Below are positions 18,523-27,422 of a stretch of 64,000 nucleotides of DNA, piece after piece. Both the position numbers and the translations under genes were made by a program. The stretch covers positions 186,001 through 250,000 of the forward strand of contig CALJAM010000011.1 of assembly GCA_938027685.1 (NCBI GenBank), written 5' to 3'. Numbering within the stretch: the stretch's first letter is position 1; every line of letters begins with the position of its first letter. A model generated the notes under the pieces. It did no database searches and was not told where the DNA came from. It saw only the letters and a program-made list of their open reading frames with translations. This stretch comes from an uncultured Bryobacteraceae bacterium (lineage in GTDB: Bacteria > Acidobacteriota > Terriglobia > Bryobacterales > Bryobacteraceae).

Positions 18523-19727
18523 AGCAGTGCGTCCAGAAAGCTAGTCCCTTTCTCCAGGATTGCGGCGGACGCGCGCGCAGGGCGCTCGCGTCCGAGGAAA
18601 TTTTCGGCCACGGTCTGGCCCACGTCGGCAAGCGAGGTGCGCGTACCCAGATCGACACCACGGCGCGCCCGCGGGCCGTAGACCAGCAGGGGCACATACT
18701 CACGGCTGTGATCCGTGGAAGGGGTAACGGGGTCGTTGCCGTGGTCCGCCGTGAGGATCAGCAAATCGTCGTCCCGCAGGGCGCCGAGCAGGTCGGGCAG
18801 CCACCGGTCGACTTCTTCCAGGGCACGTGCGAAGCCCTCGGTGTCGTTGCGGTGGCCGTAGAGCGAGTCGAAATCCACCAGGTTGGCGAAGATCAGCCCG
18901 CGGGGAAAACTTGCAGCCGCCCGCAGGATCTCCGCCATCCCGTGCGCGTTGTCGCGTGTTTTTCGATGCTCTGTAATTCCGCGGCCCAAGAAAATATCGT
19001 AGATCTTTCCCACCGCGGACACCGGCACTTGTGCCTCGGCCAAGCGGTCGAGCAGCATGCCGGGCGGGGGAGCGACGGCGTAATCGTGCCGATTCTGCTG
19101 GTCGCGCACGAAGGCGCCCGGGCGGCCCAGGAAGGGACGCGCGATCACGCGGCCTACCTGGTGCTCGCCGCGCAGCAGCTCACGGGCGATTTCGCAGATC
19201 CGGTACAGCTCGGCGAGGGGGATGACCTCCTCGTGCGCCGCCACTTGAAAGACGCTGTCCGCGGAGGTGTAAACGATGGGACGGCCGGTGCGCAGGTGCT
19301 CCTCGCCCAGGCGCTCGATGATTTCGGTTCCGGAGGCGGGCACGTTGCCCAGCACCCGGCGCCCAATGCGGCGCTCGAATTCGCGAATGATTTCGGGCGG
19401 GAAGCCGTTGGGATAGGTAGGGAACGGTTTTGCGAGCTGAATGCCGGCCATCTCCCAGTGACCGGTGGTCGTATCTTTGCCCGGTGAAGCCAACGCGGAG
19501 CGCCCGTAGCAGGCGAGCGGCGAGGCTGCGGGCGGAATGCCATCGAGCGGGCGGATATTGCCCAAGCCGAGTCGCGTGAAATTGGGCAGATCGAGCGGCC
19601 GCACTCGCGCAAGGTTGCCCAGGGTATCGCTACCCTTGTCGCCGTAGTCGCCAGCATCGGGCAGCTCGCCGATGCCAAGGCTGTCCAGAACCACCAGGAA
19701 GATACGCCGGAACGCTGGGGCGGCCAT
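18519..19727 (-). CDS. deoB: Phosphopentomutase DeoB
   Basis: Interconverts (deoxy)ribose 1-phosphate and 5-phosphate in nucleoside salvage; alkaline-phosphatase superfamily, binding two Mn ions. The 402-residue protein contains [19 protein letters not shown] (first metal Asp), the phosphoacceptor region [10 protein letters not shown], and the C-terminal metal sites LTADHGNDP and [12 protein letters not shown]. The ATG at 19727 is chosen because [14 protein letters not shown] is the usual start; the frame extends 54 nt further into the upstream gene. Its start lies 1 nt beyond the stop of the upstream unknown gene, and its own stop overlaps tpiA. Confidence 0.95.
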   Translation of the reverse strand: MAAPAFRRIFLVVLDSLGIGELPDAGDYGDKGSDTLGNLARVRPLDLPNFTRLGLGNIRPLDGIPPAASPLACYGRSALASPGKDTTTGHWEMAGIQLAKPFPTYPNGFPPEIIREFERRIGRRVLGNVPASGTEIIERLGEEHLRTGRPIVYTSADSVFQVAAHEEVIPLAELYRICEIARELLRGEHQVGRVIARPFLGRPGAFVRDQQNRHDYAVAPPPGMLLDRLAEAQVPVSAVGKIYDIFLGRGITEHRKTRDNAHGMAEILRAAASFPRGLIFANLVDFDSLYGHRNDTEGFARALEEVDRWLPDLLGALRDDDLLILTADHGNDPVTPSTDHSREYVPLLVYGPRARRGVDLGTRTSLADVGQTVAENFLGRERPARASAAILEKGTSFLDALL

Positions 19728-19728
19728 G

Positions 19729-20346
19729 TCAGGGACCCGTCGAGTCCCCTGCACGCAAGGCCTCCAGCAGGCGCGCCGCACGCTCCCGCGCGATGTGCAT
19801 GTAAGCTTGGCCGGCGACGATACGTTCGAGCACGGGAACGAACTGCCGGGGTGCGACCAGGCGCTTGCGGTCCCAAGCCATCTCCAGCTCCAGCAGAGCC
19901 TGGTTCACGCCGAGCCGGTCGTAGCGAGCCGTGCGTTCGAGGCGCTGAAGGAGCTGGGCGCTCTCGGTGATGCGCTCGAACCAGTCCCAAAGAGCTCGAG
20001 CGTCGGGGTCGGCGGAGAAGTTGAACTTGACTTCGTGGCGAGCAGCGCCGCGCTCGTACCGGAATGTTTTGTGGCCCGTAAAAGCGACCTTCGTCCGCGC
20101 TTCGAGCGGCCGCCGGAAGTGATCCAACTTCGCAGCCAGGGCGAAGATCTCGCGCGCCTCCGTGCCGCTCATCTGGAAAACCAGCGGATCGTCGTCATCC
20201 TGCTCGCGGTACTCGCCGCGCCCGCTCTCATCGACGCAAATGGCCACATAAGGCGGTTGGCTGCCAGGAAAACTCTTCGAATAGCAGATGCGCGCCGGTT
20301 CTTCAGCCGGTATCGCCAGCGCCAGCCACAAGGCGATCGAAATCAT
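19729..20346 (-). CDS. Exported protein of unknown function in the ruvC-deoB operon
   Basis: I do not recognise a family. The 205-residue protein has a short hydrophobic N-terminus ([18 protein letters not shown]) that could be a signal peptide. A mixed alpha/beta region follows ([32 protein letters not shown]), then a helical C-terminus. The start overlaps the ruvC stop as ATGA (20343-20346) and the gene ends 1 nt before the deoB ATG, so it is translationally embedded in the operon and is certainly expressed with it. A secreted protein between repair and salvage genes is unexpected; its function cannot be inferred. Confidence 0.8.
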   Translation of the reverse strand: MISIALWLALAIPAEEPARICYSKSFPGSQPPYVAICVDESGRGEYREQDDDDPLVFQMSGTEAREIFALAAKLDHFRRPLEARTKVAFTGHKTFRYERGAARHEVKFNFSADPDARALWDWFERITESAQLLQRLERTARYDRLGVNQALLELEMAWDRKRLVAPRQFVPVLERIVAGQAYMHIARERAARLLEALRAGDSTGP

Positions 20347-20840
20347 GACGGCTCCTGCGAAGCGGCGACGCCCGAGCGGCGGGTGGCGTGACAGATGGCG
20401 ACGGCCAAGGCGTCCGCGGCGTCGGCGGAATCGAGGCCCTCGCCGAGTTCCAGCAGCGAGCGGACCATCATCATGACCTGTTCCTTGCTGGCCCGGCCGT
20501 ATCCGACCACGCTCATTTTGACTTCCAGCGGCGAGTACTCGCCCACGGGCAGACCGGCCTCGGCGGCGCTGAGCAGGGCGACGCCGCGCACATGGGCCAG
20601 CCGCAAGGCGGTGCGCATGTTGGATGCGCAGAATACGTCTTCGATGGCGGCTGCCTCAGGGGCATGTACGGCGATGAGCGACCGCAGGGCCGCCGCAATC
20701 TCCCGCAGCTTTTGGGGAAGCGGAGCTCGCGCGTCGGTGCGGATGACCCCGGCCGCGATCATGCGATGCCGGCGACCATCGCTTTCGATCAACCCGTAAC
20801 CCGTCTGCTCGGCGCCGCAGTCGATCCCGAGGATGCGCAT
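20343..20840 (-). CDS. ruvC: Crossover junction endodeoxyribonuclease RuvC
   Basis: Resolves Holliday junctions by paired symmetric nicks. The 165-residue protein keeps the four acidic catalytic residues: D7 in [15 protein letters not shown]67 in AAIEDVF, and D140 and D143 in [15 protein letters not shown]. Size and motif spacing match E. coli RuvC. It follows yebC by 16 nt and overlaps the next gene. ruvA and ruvB are not in this window, although yebC-ruvC linkage is common. Confidence 0.96.
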   Translation of the reverse strand: MRILGIDCGAEQTGYGLIESDGRRHRMIAAGVIRTDARAPLPQKLREIAAALRSLIAVHAPEAAAIEDVFCASNMRTALRLAHVRGVALLSAAEAGLPVGEYSPLEVKMSVVGYGRASKEQVMMMVRSLLELGEGLDSADAADALAVAICHATRRSGVAASQEPS

Positions 20841-20856
20841 CGCCCGCGCCGGCGCG

Positions 20857-21606
20857 TCAAGCCTGGGCCAGCGCCTCCATGACCTGCTCGTCGATGTCGT
20901 AGTTGGCGTAGACGTTCTGAACGTCGTCGTGGTCTTCGAGCGCCTCGCTCAGCTTGAGCATTTGTTGGGCGTCCTTGCCCTCCAGACGAACGGTGGTCAA
21001 CGGGATCATCGCGACCTGCGCCGAGACGGTTTCGATGCCGGCGTTCTGAATGGCGTTGAGGACCGCCTCATGAGCCTCCGGCGGCGAAAGGACTTCCCAG
21101 TGCGAGCCATCGTTGCGTATGTCTTCGGCGCCGGCGTCGAGCACGATGGCCATCAACTCCTCTTCGGTGATCTTCTCCTGAGCGATGAGGATTTGGCTCT
21201 TGCGCTCGAAAAGTCGCGAGACGCTACCCTGCTCACCGAGCTTACCGCCGTATTTGGAGAACAGATGGCGGATCTCGCTGACGGTTCGGTTGCGGTTGTC
21301 CGTGGCCGCCTGAACCAGCAGCGCAGCCCCACCGGGGCCGTACCCCTCGAGAATGACCTCTTCGATCTGCTCACCTTGCAGCTCTCCGGTACCACGCATG
21401 ATGGCGCGCCGGATGTTTTCCGCCGGCATGCTGGCTGCCTTGGCGGCCAGGATGGCCGTCCGGAGGCGCGGGTTGGAATCCGGGTCACCGCCGTTGCGGG
21501 CTGCGATGGTGATTTCTTTGATCAAGCGCGTAAACAGCCGGCCGCGCTTGGCGTCCTGGGCAGCCTTTTTGTGCTTGATGGTTGCCCATTTGGAATGGCC
21601 TGACAT
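20857..21606 (-). CDS. yebC: YebC/PmpR family protein
   Basis: YebC-family proteins were described as DNA-binding regulators, and some members are now known to relieve ribosome stalling. The 249-residue protein opens with the family signature [20 protein letters not shown] and contains [26 protein letters not shown] and [12 protein letters not shown], all highly conserved. It is the first gene of the yebC-ruvC-unknown-deoB-tpiA operon, with a promoter candidate 56-83 nt upstream (21662-21689). Confidence 0.96.
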   Translation of the reverse strand: MSGHSKWATIKHKKAAQDAKRGRLFTRLIKEITIAARNGGDPDSNPRLRTAILAAKAASMPAENIRRAIMRGTGELQGEQIEEVILEGYGPGGAALLVQAATDNRNRTVSEIRHLFSKYGGKLGEQGSVSRLFERKSQILIAQEKITEEELMAIVLDAGAEDIRNDGSHWEVLSPPEAHEAVLNAIQNAGIETVSAQVAMIPLTTVRLEGKDAQQMLKLSEALEDHDDVQNVYANYDIDEQVMEALAQA

Positions 21607-21661
21607 GGGTACCTCTCCGCCGAGTGGGCGATCCCGAGCGCTTCAGGAACCCACCCACAGA

Positions 21662-21689
21662 GGATAACAGAAGCGGCCCGGGTTCTCAA
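21662..21689 (-). promoter_or_regulatory. Candidate sigma-70 promoter of the yebC operon
   Basis: On the minus strand TTGAGA (21684-21689) and TTATCC (21662-21667) are separated by 16 nt, giving a leader of about 50 nt before the yebC ATG at 21606. The -35 matches four of six consensus bases; the -10 is weaker. Confidence 0.4.
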
Positions 21690-21797
21690 CTCTCACGGCT
21701 TCAAGGGACTGCGGGCGCCCGGCAGATTTCGACCCCCGCACCCGCAAGACGGCGTACTGGTACCACAAACCCTCTGGTGCGATGCCGCCGCCAAGCT

Positions 21798-21803
21798 TAT
21801 ACT
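21798..21803 (+). promoter_or_regulatory. Candidate -10 (TATACT) of the glycosidase operon
   Basis: TATACT lies 100 nt before the ATG at 21904, in an otherwise gene-free 297 bp divergent spacer (21607-21903). The spacing to a TGGTGC at 21775-21780 is 17 nt, but that -35 is poor. It would produce a leader of roughly 95 nt ending in AAGGGAG just before the start codon. Confidence 0.3.
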
Positions 21804-21903
21804 CGGGGTAGGTTCGTGTCTTCCGGGCGCTGGGGCGCGCCCCAAGCCGACAGGCGGAACGCGAACGGCCGGCCGGCGCCGAGCACGAGAAGGGAGAGCC
21901 ACG

Positions 21904-22302
21904 ATGGCTGCCGGGACCGACGGTTTCCGGCGCGACTACTTCTGGTGGTTTCTGGCCGCCATGCTCGGGTTCTGGACTTTGCTTAGCCCGAACCTGCTGC
22001 GGCCCTGGGTGGATCCCGCGCTTCAGAACTACTTCGTGATGGGAGGCCTGTTCATCGGGGGCGTGGCGCTGGGTTTTTTCCGCCCCGATCGCCCGTGGCG
22101 CTGGGCTCTGGCCAGCATTCTCCTGCTGCCACCCGCCGATGTGGTCTCCCTACTGCGCAACCCCCAACTGACCGCTCTAGACGCCGCCCACGTCATCCGG
22201 CATCTGAGCCTGCAAGCGCCTTCCTACCTGCTTCACGCCCTACCCGTCCTGGTCGGGGCCTACCTGGGAAGCTTTCTGTCGGCGGGCTCAGAGCTTTACT
22301 GA
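21904..22302 (+). CDS. Small integral membrane protein of unknown function
   Basis: 132 residues with four hydrophobic segments (WFLAAMLGFWTLLSPNLL, MGGLFIGGVALGFF, WALASILLLPPADVVSLL, YLLHALPVLVGAYLGSFL). No family is recognised. A GAAGGGAGAG Shine-Dalgarno region precedes the ATG. It is the first gene of a plus-strand operon; the first glycosidase starts 18 nt later. A role in the cytoplasmic membrane alongside the three exported hydrolases is possible, but nothing in the sequence shows one. Confidence 0.75.
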   Translation: MAAGTDGFRRDYFWWFLAAMLGFWTLLSPNLLRPWVDPALQNYFVMGGLFIGGVALGFFRPDRPWRWALASILLLPPADVVSLLRNPQLTALDAAHVIRHLSLQAPSYLLHALPVLVGAYLGSFLSAGSELY

Positions 22303-22320
22303 GCGACCATTGCCGTCGCC

Positions 22321-23943
22321 ATGCGCAAGTCCTTTACACTGGGCTTGGTGCGGACCGCCCTCATGGCCTGTGCAGGCTGGCTAGCGATGGCGACCAGCCT
22401 GCGGCCCGCGCCCACCCATTTCGTTCCCCCGGAATCCTTCCGGCATTACGTCGAGTTTTTCAATGCCATGGGACCCGAGGAGGTGGTCAACCACATCCCC
22501 GACGCGCAGGCGTGGGAGTGGATGGCGGCCAACATTCCTCGCCTGGCCTGTCCCGACGCGGACGTCGAACGGACTTACTACTACCGCTGGTGGGCGTTTC
22601 GGAAGCACATCAAACAGACTCCGGCCGGTTTCATCATCACCGAGTTTCTCAAGCCCGTCAAGCACGGGGGCCAGTACAATGCCATCAGTTGTGCGCTGGG
22701 CCACCACGTCGCGGAGGCGCGCTGGCTGCACAACAGGCGCTATCTTGAGGAGTACCTCCATTTCTGGCTTCGCTCGGGTGAAGGCGGCGGGATCCACCCG
22801 GAACTGCACCGCTACAGCGGCTGGACGGCGGCAGCCGTGTACGAGCGCTGGCTTGCCGACGGCGACACGCGCTCCCTGATCTCCCTGCTCGATGCGCTCG
22901 TCGCCGACTACGAGGCCTGGGAGCGCGAACGCGGCCGGCCCGACGGCCTGTTCTGGCAGTACGACGTGCGCGACGGTATGGAGGAATCCATCAGCGGGTC
23001 GCGTAGGCACAAGAACGCACGACCGACGATCAACAGCTACATGTACGGCAACGCCCGTGCGATCGCGGTCGTTGCGCGTCTGGCCGGGAAGAACGACCTT
23101 GCCCGCGTCTACGAAAGCAAGGCCGCGCGACTACGGCGCCTGGTGCAGGAGCGGCTCTGGGACCGCGAGGCGGCCTTCTTCAAGACGCTGCGCGAGGACG
23201 GCCGGCCGGCCGACGTCCGCGAACTGATCGGCTACACGCCGTGGTACTTCCACCTGCCGCAGCCCGGGCGCGGTTACGAGGAAGCCTGGCGCCAGCTCAT
23301 GGACCCGAAAGGCTTCTACGCTCCTTACGGGCCGACGACCGCGGAGCAGCGACACCCGGAATTCCGCATCGCGGACAAGGGCGACGATTGCCAGTGGAAC
23401 GGTCCGAGCTGGCCTTTCTCGACCACGGTGACGCTAAAAGCCCTCGCCAACGTTCTGCGCGATTACCGCCAGCAGGTCATCGGCGTCAAGGACTATTTCG
23501 AGACCTTCCTCATTTACACGCGCAGTCATCGCCTGAAGCTGCCCGACGGGCGTCTGATCCCGTGGATTGACGAGAACCTGAACCCATTCACGGGCGAGTG
23601 GCAGGCGCGTTCGATGAAGATCCGTAAGGGCACTTTCTACGGGCGCGGCGACCACTACAATCACTCCGGCTACGCGGACCTGTTGATCACCGGCGTGGTG
23701 GGGCTGCGCCCTCGGGCGGATTCGATCGTCGAAGTTCACCCGCTCCTGCCGGAGAGTGTCTGGGACTGGTTTTGCCTGGAGAATGTTCCCTACCACGGAC
23801 GTCGGCTCACGATTCTCTGGGATCGGACCGGACGGCGTTTCGGACAGGGGCCGGGACTGCGGATCTACGCGGACGGCCGCCAGATCGGTCGGCGACCGTC
23901 GCTGGGCCGGCTGACGGCCAAGCTGCCCGACGGGAAGCAATGA
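22321..23943 (+). CDS. Exported MGH1/GH63-like glycoside hydrolase
   Basis: Predicted (alpha/alpha)6-barrel hydrolase, 540 residues with a signal peptide (LVRTALMACAGWLAMATS). Motifs shared with the mannosylglycerate-hydrolase/GH63-like clan include WQYDVRDGMEESISGSR, NSYMYGNARAIAVVARLAG, the substrate-site stretch CQWNGPSWPFSTTVTLKAL and HYNHSGYADLLITGVVGL. HPLLPESVWDWFCLENVPYH leads into a C-terminal beta region. These residues place it in the fold with confidence; the substrate is not evident. The gene lies 18 nt after the small membrane protein and 4 nt before the GH140-like gene. Confidence 0.85.
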   Translation: MRKSFTLGLVRTALMACAGWLAMATSLRPAPTHFVPPESFRHYVEFFNAMGPEEVVNHIPDAQAWEWMAANIPRLACPDADVERTYYYRWWAFRKHIKQTPAGFIITEFLKPVKHGGQYNAISCALGHHVAEARWLHNRRYLEEYLHFWLRSGEGGGIHPELHRYSGWTAAAVYERWLADGDTRSLISLLDALVADYEAWERERGRPDGLFWQYDVRDGMEESISGSRRHKNARPTINSYMYGNARAIAVVARLAGKNDLARVYESKAARLRRLVQERLWDREAAFFKTLREDGRPADVRELIGYTPWYFHLPQPGRGYEEAWRQLMDPKGFYAPYGPTTAEQRHPEFRIADKGDDCQWNGPSWPFSTTVTLKALANVLRDYRQQVIGVKDYFETFLIYTRSHRLKLPDGRLIPWIDENLNPFTGEWQARSMKIRKGTFYGRGDHYNHSGYADLLITGVVGLRPRADSIVEVHPLLPESVWDWFCLENVPYHGRRLTILWDRTGRRFGQGPGLRIYADGRQIGRRPSLGRLTAKLPDGKQ

Positions 23944-23947
23944 GGTC

Positions 23948-25372
23948 ATGAAGCGCCTTCTTGTTCGCACCGCGTTAGCACTGGCAGCGCCTTACCTGCT
24001 CGCGCTATCGGAGCCCGCGGCTGCGGGCAGCGCCCTCGGCCCTATACGGGTCTCGGCCGACCGCCGTTTCCTCCAGCTCCCTGACGGCACGCCTTTCTTC
24101 TGGCTGGGCGACACGGCGTGGTTCCTTCTTAGCCGGCTCAACCGTGAGGAGACGGAACGCTATTTCGAGGACCGCGCTGCCAAGGGTTTCAACGTCGTGC
24201 AAGTAGTCGTGCTGGGCAATCCGCAGAGCCGCAACGCCTACGGAGTGCCTGCTCTGGTCGAGGGCGATCCAGCCAGGCCGAACGTGACGCCCGGCGCCGA
24301 TCCGGCGCGGCCGGGCGAGTACGACTTTTGGGATCACCTGGACTGGGTGCTCGAGCGTGCGGCCGGCCGCGGCATCCACCTCGGGCTGGTCGCAGCTTGG
24401 GGGTCCATGGTCGATCGCGGCCACCTGCACGAGGGCAACATCCAGGCCTACGCACGGTTCCTGGCCGGGCGCTACCGCCACCGCCCCAATATCGTCTGGA
24501 TTCTGGGTGGCGACACTCGTGGCGATCGCCATCCCGAGGTGTGGCGCGCGTTCGGGCGCAGGCTCAAACAGGAGGATCCCGAGCACCTGATCAGCTTCCA
24601 TCCCTTCGGGCGGACGCAGTCCTCCAGCTGGTTTCACTCAGAGGCCTGGTTGGACTTCAACATGTTCCAGTCCGGACATCGGCGTTACGACCAAGATGGC
24701 GCTCCCAACGCGAAGGGGGAGGATAACTGGCGCTACGTTCTCGAGGATTACGCCCGCCGGCCTCCCAAACCCACACTGGACGGAGAGCCATCTTACGAGG
24801 ATATACCGCAGGGACTGCACGATCCCTCGCAACCTTACTGGACCGCGGCTGACTGCCGCCGCTACGCCTATTGGTCCGTTTTCGCGGGCGCCTGCGGCCA
24901 CACATACGGCCACAACGCGGTCATGCAAATGCACAAACCGGGCGTGGGAAAGGGCGCCTACGGCGTGCGCAAGTACTGGTATGAGGCGCTCGATGACCCC
25001 GGCGCAGGCCAGATGCGCCACCTCAAGCAGCTCATGCTTTCCAGGCCCTACTTCGAGCGCGTCTTTGACGCCGAGGCCGTAACCGACAACGGCGAGCGCT
25101 ATGACTACGTCATCGTGACGCGCGGTAAACGATACCTGGCGGCCTACACCTACACCGGCCGCAGCTTTCGCTTGCGGATGGGCCGGATCCAGGCAGATCG
25201 CGTGCAGGCCTGGTGGTACGACCCTCGCACGGGTTCGGCCACCGCGATCGGGACGCTGAGCAACCGCGGCGAGCAAACGTTCGATCCGCCGGGCGATCCT
25301 GCGCCGGGCAACGACTGGGTGCTGGTGCTGGACGATGTGCGCGCCGGTTTTCCGCCACCGGGCCGGCGATGA
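23948..25372 (+). CDS. Exported apiosidase-like (DUF4038/GH140-type) glycoside hydrolase
   Basis: TIM-barrel hydrolase of the apiosidase-like group, whose characterised GH140 members cleave apiose side chains of rhamnogalacturonan II. The 474-residue protein has a signal peptide (ALAAPYLLALSEPAAAG). FFWLGDTAWFLLSRLNREE and AAKGFNVVQVVVLGN are family hallmarks, IVWILGGDTRGDR fits the acid/base strand, and LDGEPSYEDIPQG supplies the second carboxylate. A C-terminal beta-sandwich follows (TYTGRSFRLRMGRI, AWWYDPRTG) as in collagenase-type accessory domains. The next gene overlaps its stop by ATGA. The substrate is inferred from the family only. Confidence 0.88.
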   Translation: MKRLLVRTALALAAPYLLALSEPAAAGSALGPIRVSADRRFLQLPDGTPFFWLGDTAWFLLSRLNREETERYFEDRAAKGFNVVQVVVLGNPQSRNAYGVPALVEGDPARPNVTPGADPARPGEYDFWDHLDWVLERAAGRGIHLGLVAAWGSMVDRGHLHEGNIQAYARFLAGRYRHRPNIVWILGGDTRGDRHPEVWRAFGRRLKQEDPEHLISFHPFGRTQSSSWFHSEAWLDFNMFQSGHRRYDQDGAPNAKGEDNWRYVLEDYARRPPKPTLDGEPSYEDIPQGLHDPSQPYWTAADCRRYAYWSVFAGACGHTYGHNAVMQMHKPGVGKGAYGVRKYWYEALDDPGAGQMRHLKQLMLSRPYFERVFDAEAVTDNGERYDYVIVTRGKRYLAAYTYTGRSFRLRMGRIQADRVQAWWYDPRTGSATAIGTLSNRGEQTFDPPGDPAPGNDWVLVLDDVRAGFPPPGRR

Positions 25373-27405
25373 CGAAAGTGAGTAGCGTGAGCGCGCGCTG
25401 GTTTGCCCTGAGTTTGCTGGCGGTGTCGCTTGGGAGCGACGCAAGCGATTTCCGCATCCGTGAGGGGCGGGTGGAAGTACTCTCGCAGGGCGAAGTCGTG
25501 ATCGCCTCGCCGATCGAGGGTCTGTGGTCGATAGCCTGCGAATGGCGCGAGGCGTGGCCCGCCGACTGGGTGCATGCGAAGCCTCGCGAGACGCTGCGGG
25601 AGGGCCCTTGGACTATTCTCCGGGGTCGGTTCGAGGCGTGCGGCGGTTGGTGGAGGGCGGAAGACGCGTGGCGGCGGCGTGACGAACTGATCGAGGTGCG
25701 GCGACGGCTCACGTGGGAGGGCGCGCAGCCGGCCGATCACGTGACCCTGGCGATCCGTTTCCAGGCCGAAGCGGCGCGGGCCGAGGCCGTGCTCCCCGGC
25801 ATTTTGTACTACGGCAATCCTTCCGGCGCGCGCAGCGGCCGAGTCCCTGCGGCGAGGGGTGTGCCGGGCGAAGAGCTGCTCTTCGAGGAGCACCGTTACC
25901 CGATGCCCTTTGCGGCGCTGGAGTTGGAACGCGGCGGGAAACTGTGGGGCGCAGCTTTGCACAGCATCCCATCGCCGGTGCCCTTCGGTAACCGGCAGGA
26001 CCAGTGGTGGTCGCTCGGCGTCGTCTACCGCGAGGGCGGGGCGGAGCTGGCGCTCTGGAGCGGCCCGTGCGCTTCCAACGGCCGCCGAAGCGTGATCAAG
26101 GCGCTGCAGGCGGGTTTCGTGCCCTACGACGAGACCTGGCTGCGGGTGCCGCCCGGCGGCGTCATCGAAAAGGCGTTTTTGCTCGAAGCGTTTTCCCTCG
26201 AGCGGCGCGGAACGGCCTTCCAGCGTCCCGTGCGCAGTGCGCTCCAACTCTTCCGTCCCTACTACGCCGAGGACCTTCCCCCGGTCCCTGAGATCGTGCG
26301 CGCGAAGTACCGCTTCGCGAAGACGCGTTGGCGGGAAAGCGAGCGCTACGCCGTCTTTCAGAAGTACCCTGACCGCCGACAGGCTGTGATGGGCTGGACG
26401 GGGCAAGCCGAGGCGCCGGGATATGCCCTGCTCGTGCTGGCCGACCGCCTCGGCGATCCCGACGCGGTGCGGATGGCCCAAGCCTCCCTGGATTTCCTTG
26501 CGACGGCGCCTTTTTACGACGGCGGCTTCCACAACTGGTACGATCTGGATACCGACCGCTGGCACGGCGCGGAACTGCTGAACCAGGGGCAGGCGATGCT
26601 TGCTTTCGCGCGCGCCATCCGCGTGGGAAGGAGCCAGGGGCGCGATACTTCGCGTTGGGAGGCCTTCCTACGCCGGGCATGCGACGTTCACGCCGCGCGC
26701 ATCCTCGATGCCGCCTGGCGCCCCCCGTCGACCGCGGAGGCCACATTCATCGCGCCGCTGCTTTTGGCCTCGCAACTGTTCGCAGAGGAGCGCTACCGGC
26801 GCGCGGCACTTAAGGCGGCCGAGCATTACGCGGGGCGCCATTGCAGCATGCGCGAACCTTACTGGGGCGGCACGCTTGATGCGCGGTCGGAGGACAAGGA
26901 GGGTGCCGCAGCCGCCTTTCAGGCCTTTCTCGAGCTCTACGAACAGACGCGGGATCCGCGGCATCTGGAATGGGCGCAGCACGCCTGCGACGTCATGCTC
27001 ACTTACACCTACGTCTGGGATGTACCCATGCCGCCGGGCCGCCTGGCCAGTCACCGGTTGCGCACGCGCGGCTGGACCTCGGTTTCGCCGCAGAACCAGC
27101 ATCTGGACGTCTGGGGCGTGCTGGTGGCGCCGGACGTATACCGGCTGGGCGAGATCCTCGGCCGCGATGATCTCAAGCGGCTTGCGCTGGTGATGTACCG
27201 TAGTTGCGGTCAGCTGATAGATCCCTACGGCAGCCAGGGTGAGCAGCTCGAGCAGACCAACTACACGCAGGCGCGCCGCGAGGCAGACCCGACGCGGATG
27301 CGCGGCGATTACAACGAGCGCTGGACCGTTTTCTGGATCACCGCGCACTTTTTGACCGGCGCGGCGCGCTTCCTGGAATTGGGAGCGCCGATCTGGGAGG
27401 AATAG
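25369..27405 (+). CDS. Exported six-hairpin glycosidase-like protein, unclassified
   Basis: 678 residues with a signal peptide (WFALSLLAVSLGSDA). An N-terminal beta-sandwich covers about 25-290 (RVEVLSQGEVVIASPIEGLW, WWSLGVVYREGG). A helical half of (alpha/alpha)-hairpin type follows (GGFHNWYDLDTDRWHG, WAQHACDVMLTYTYVWDVPM, GWTSVSPQNQHLDVWG, NYNERWTVFWITAHFLTGAA). This architecture resembles GH127/GH88/GH105-like six-hairpin enzymes, but I recognise no specific family. The ATG overlaps the preceding stop (25369-25372), so it is coupled to the GH140-like gene; the open frame begins earlier inside that gene. Its coupling makes a joint substrate likely. Confidence 0.78.
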   Translation: MTKVSSVSARWFALSLLAVSLGSDASDFRIREGRVEVLSQGEVVIASPIEGLWSIACEWREAWPADWVHAKPRETLREGPWTILRGRFEACGGWWRAEDAWRRRDELIEVRRRLTWEGAQPADHVTLAIRFQAEAARAEAVLPGILYYGNPSGARSGRVPAARGVPGEELLFEEHRYPMPFAALELERGGKLWGAALHSIPSPVPFGNRQDQWWSLGVVYREGGAELALWSGPCASNGRRSVIKALQAGFVPYDETWLRVPPGGVIEKAFLLEAFSLERRGTAFQRPVRSALQLFRPYYAEDLPPVPEIVRAKYRFAKTRWRESERYAVFQKYPDRRQAVMGWTGQAEAPGYALLVLADRLGDPDAVRMAQASLDFLATAPFYDGGFHNWYDLDTDRWHGAELLNQGQAMLAFARAIRVGRSQGRDTSRWEAFLRRACDVHAARILDAAWRPPSTAEATFIAPLLLASQLFAEERYRRAALKAAEHYAGRHCSMREPYWGGTLDARSEDKEGAAAAFQAFLELYEQTRDPRHLEWAQHACDVMLTYTYVWDVPMPPGRLASHRLRTRGWTSVSPQNQHLDVWGVLVAPDVYRLGEILGRDDLKRLALVMYRSCGQLIDPYGSQGEQLEQTNYTQARREADPTRMRGDYNERWTVFWITAHFLTGAARFLELGAPIWEE

Positions 27406-27422
27406 TTCCGGCTGACGCCGAC

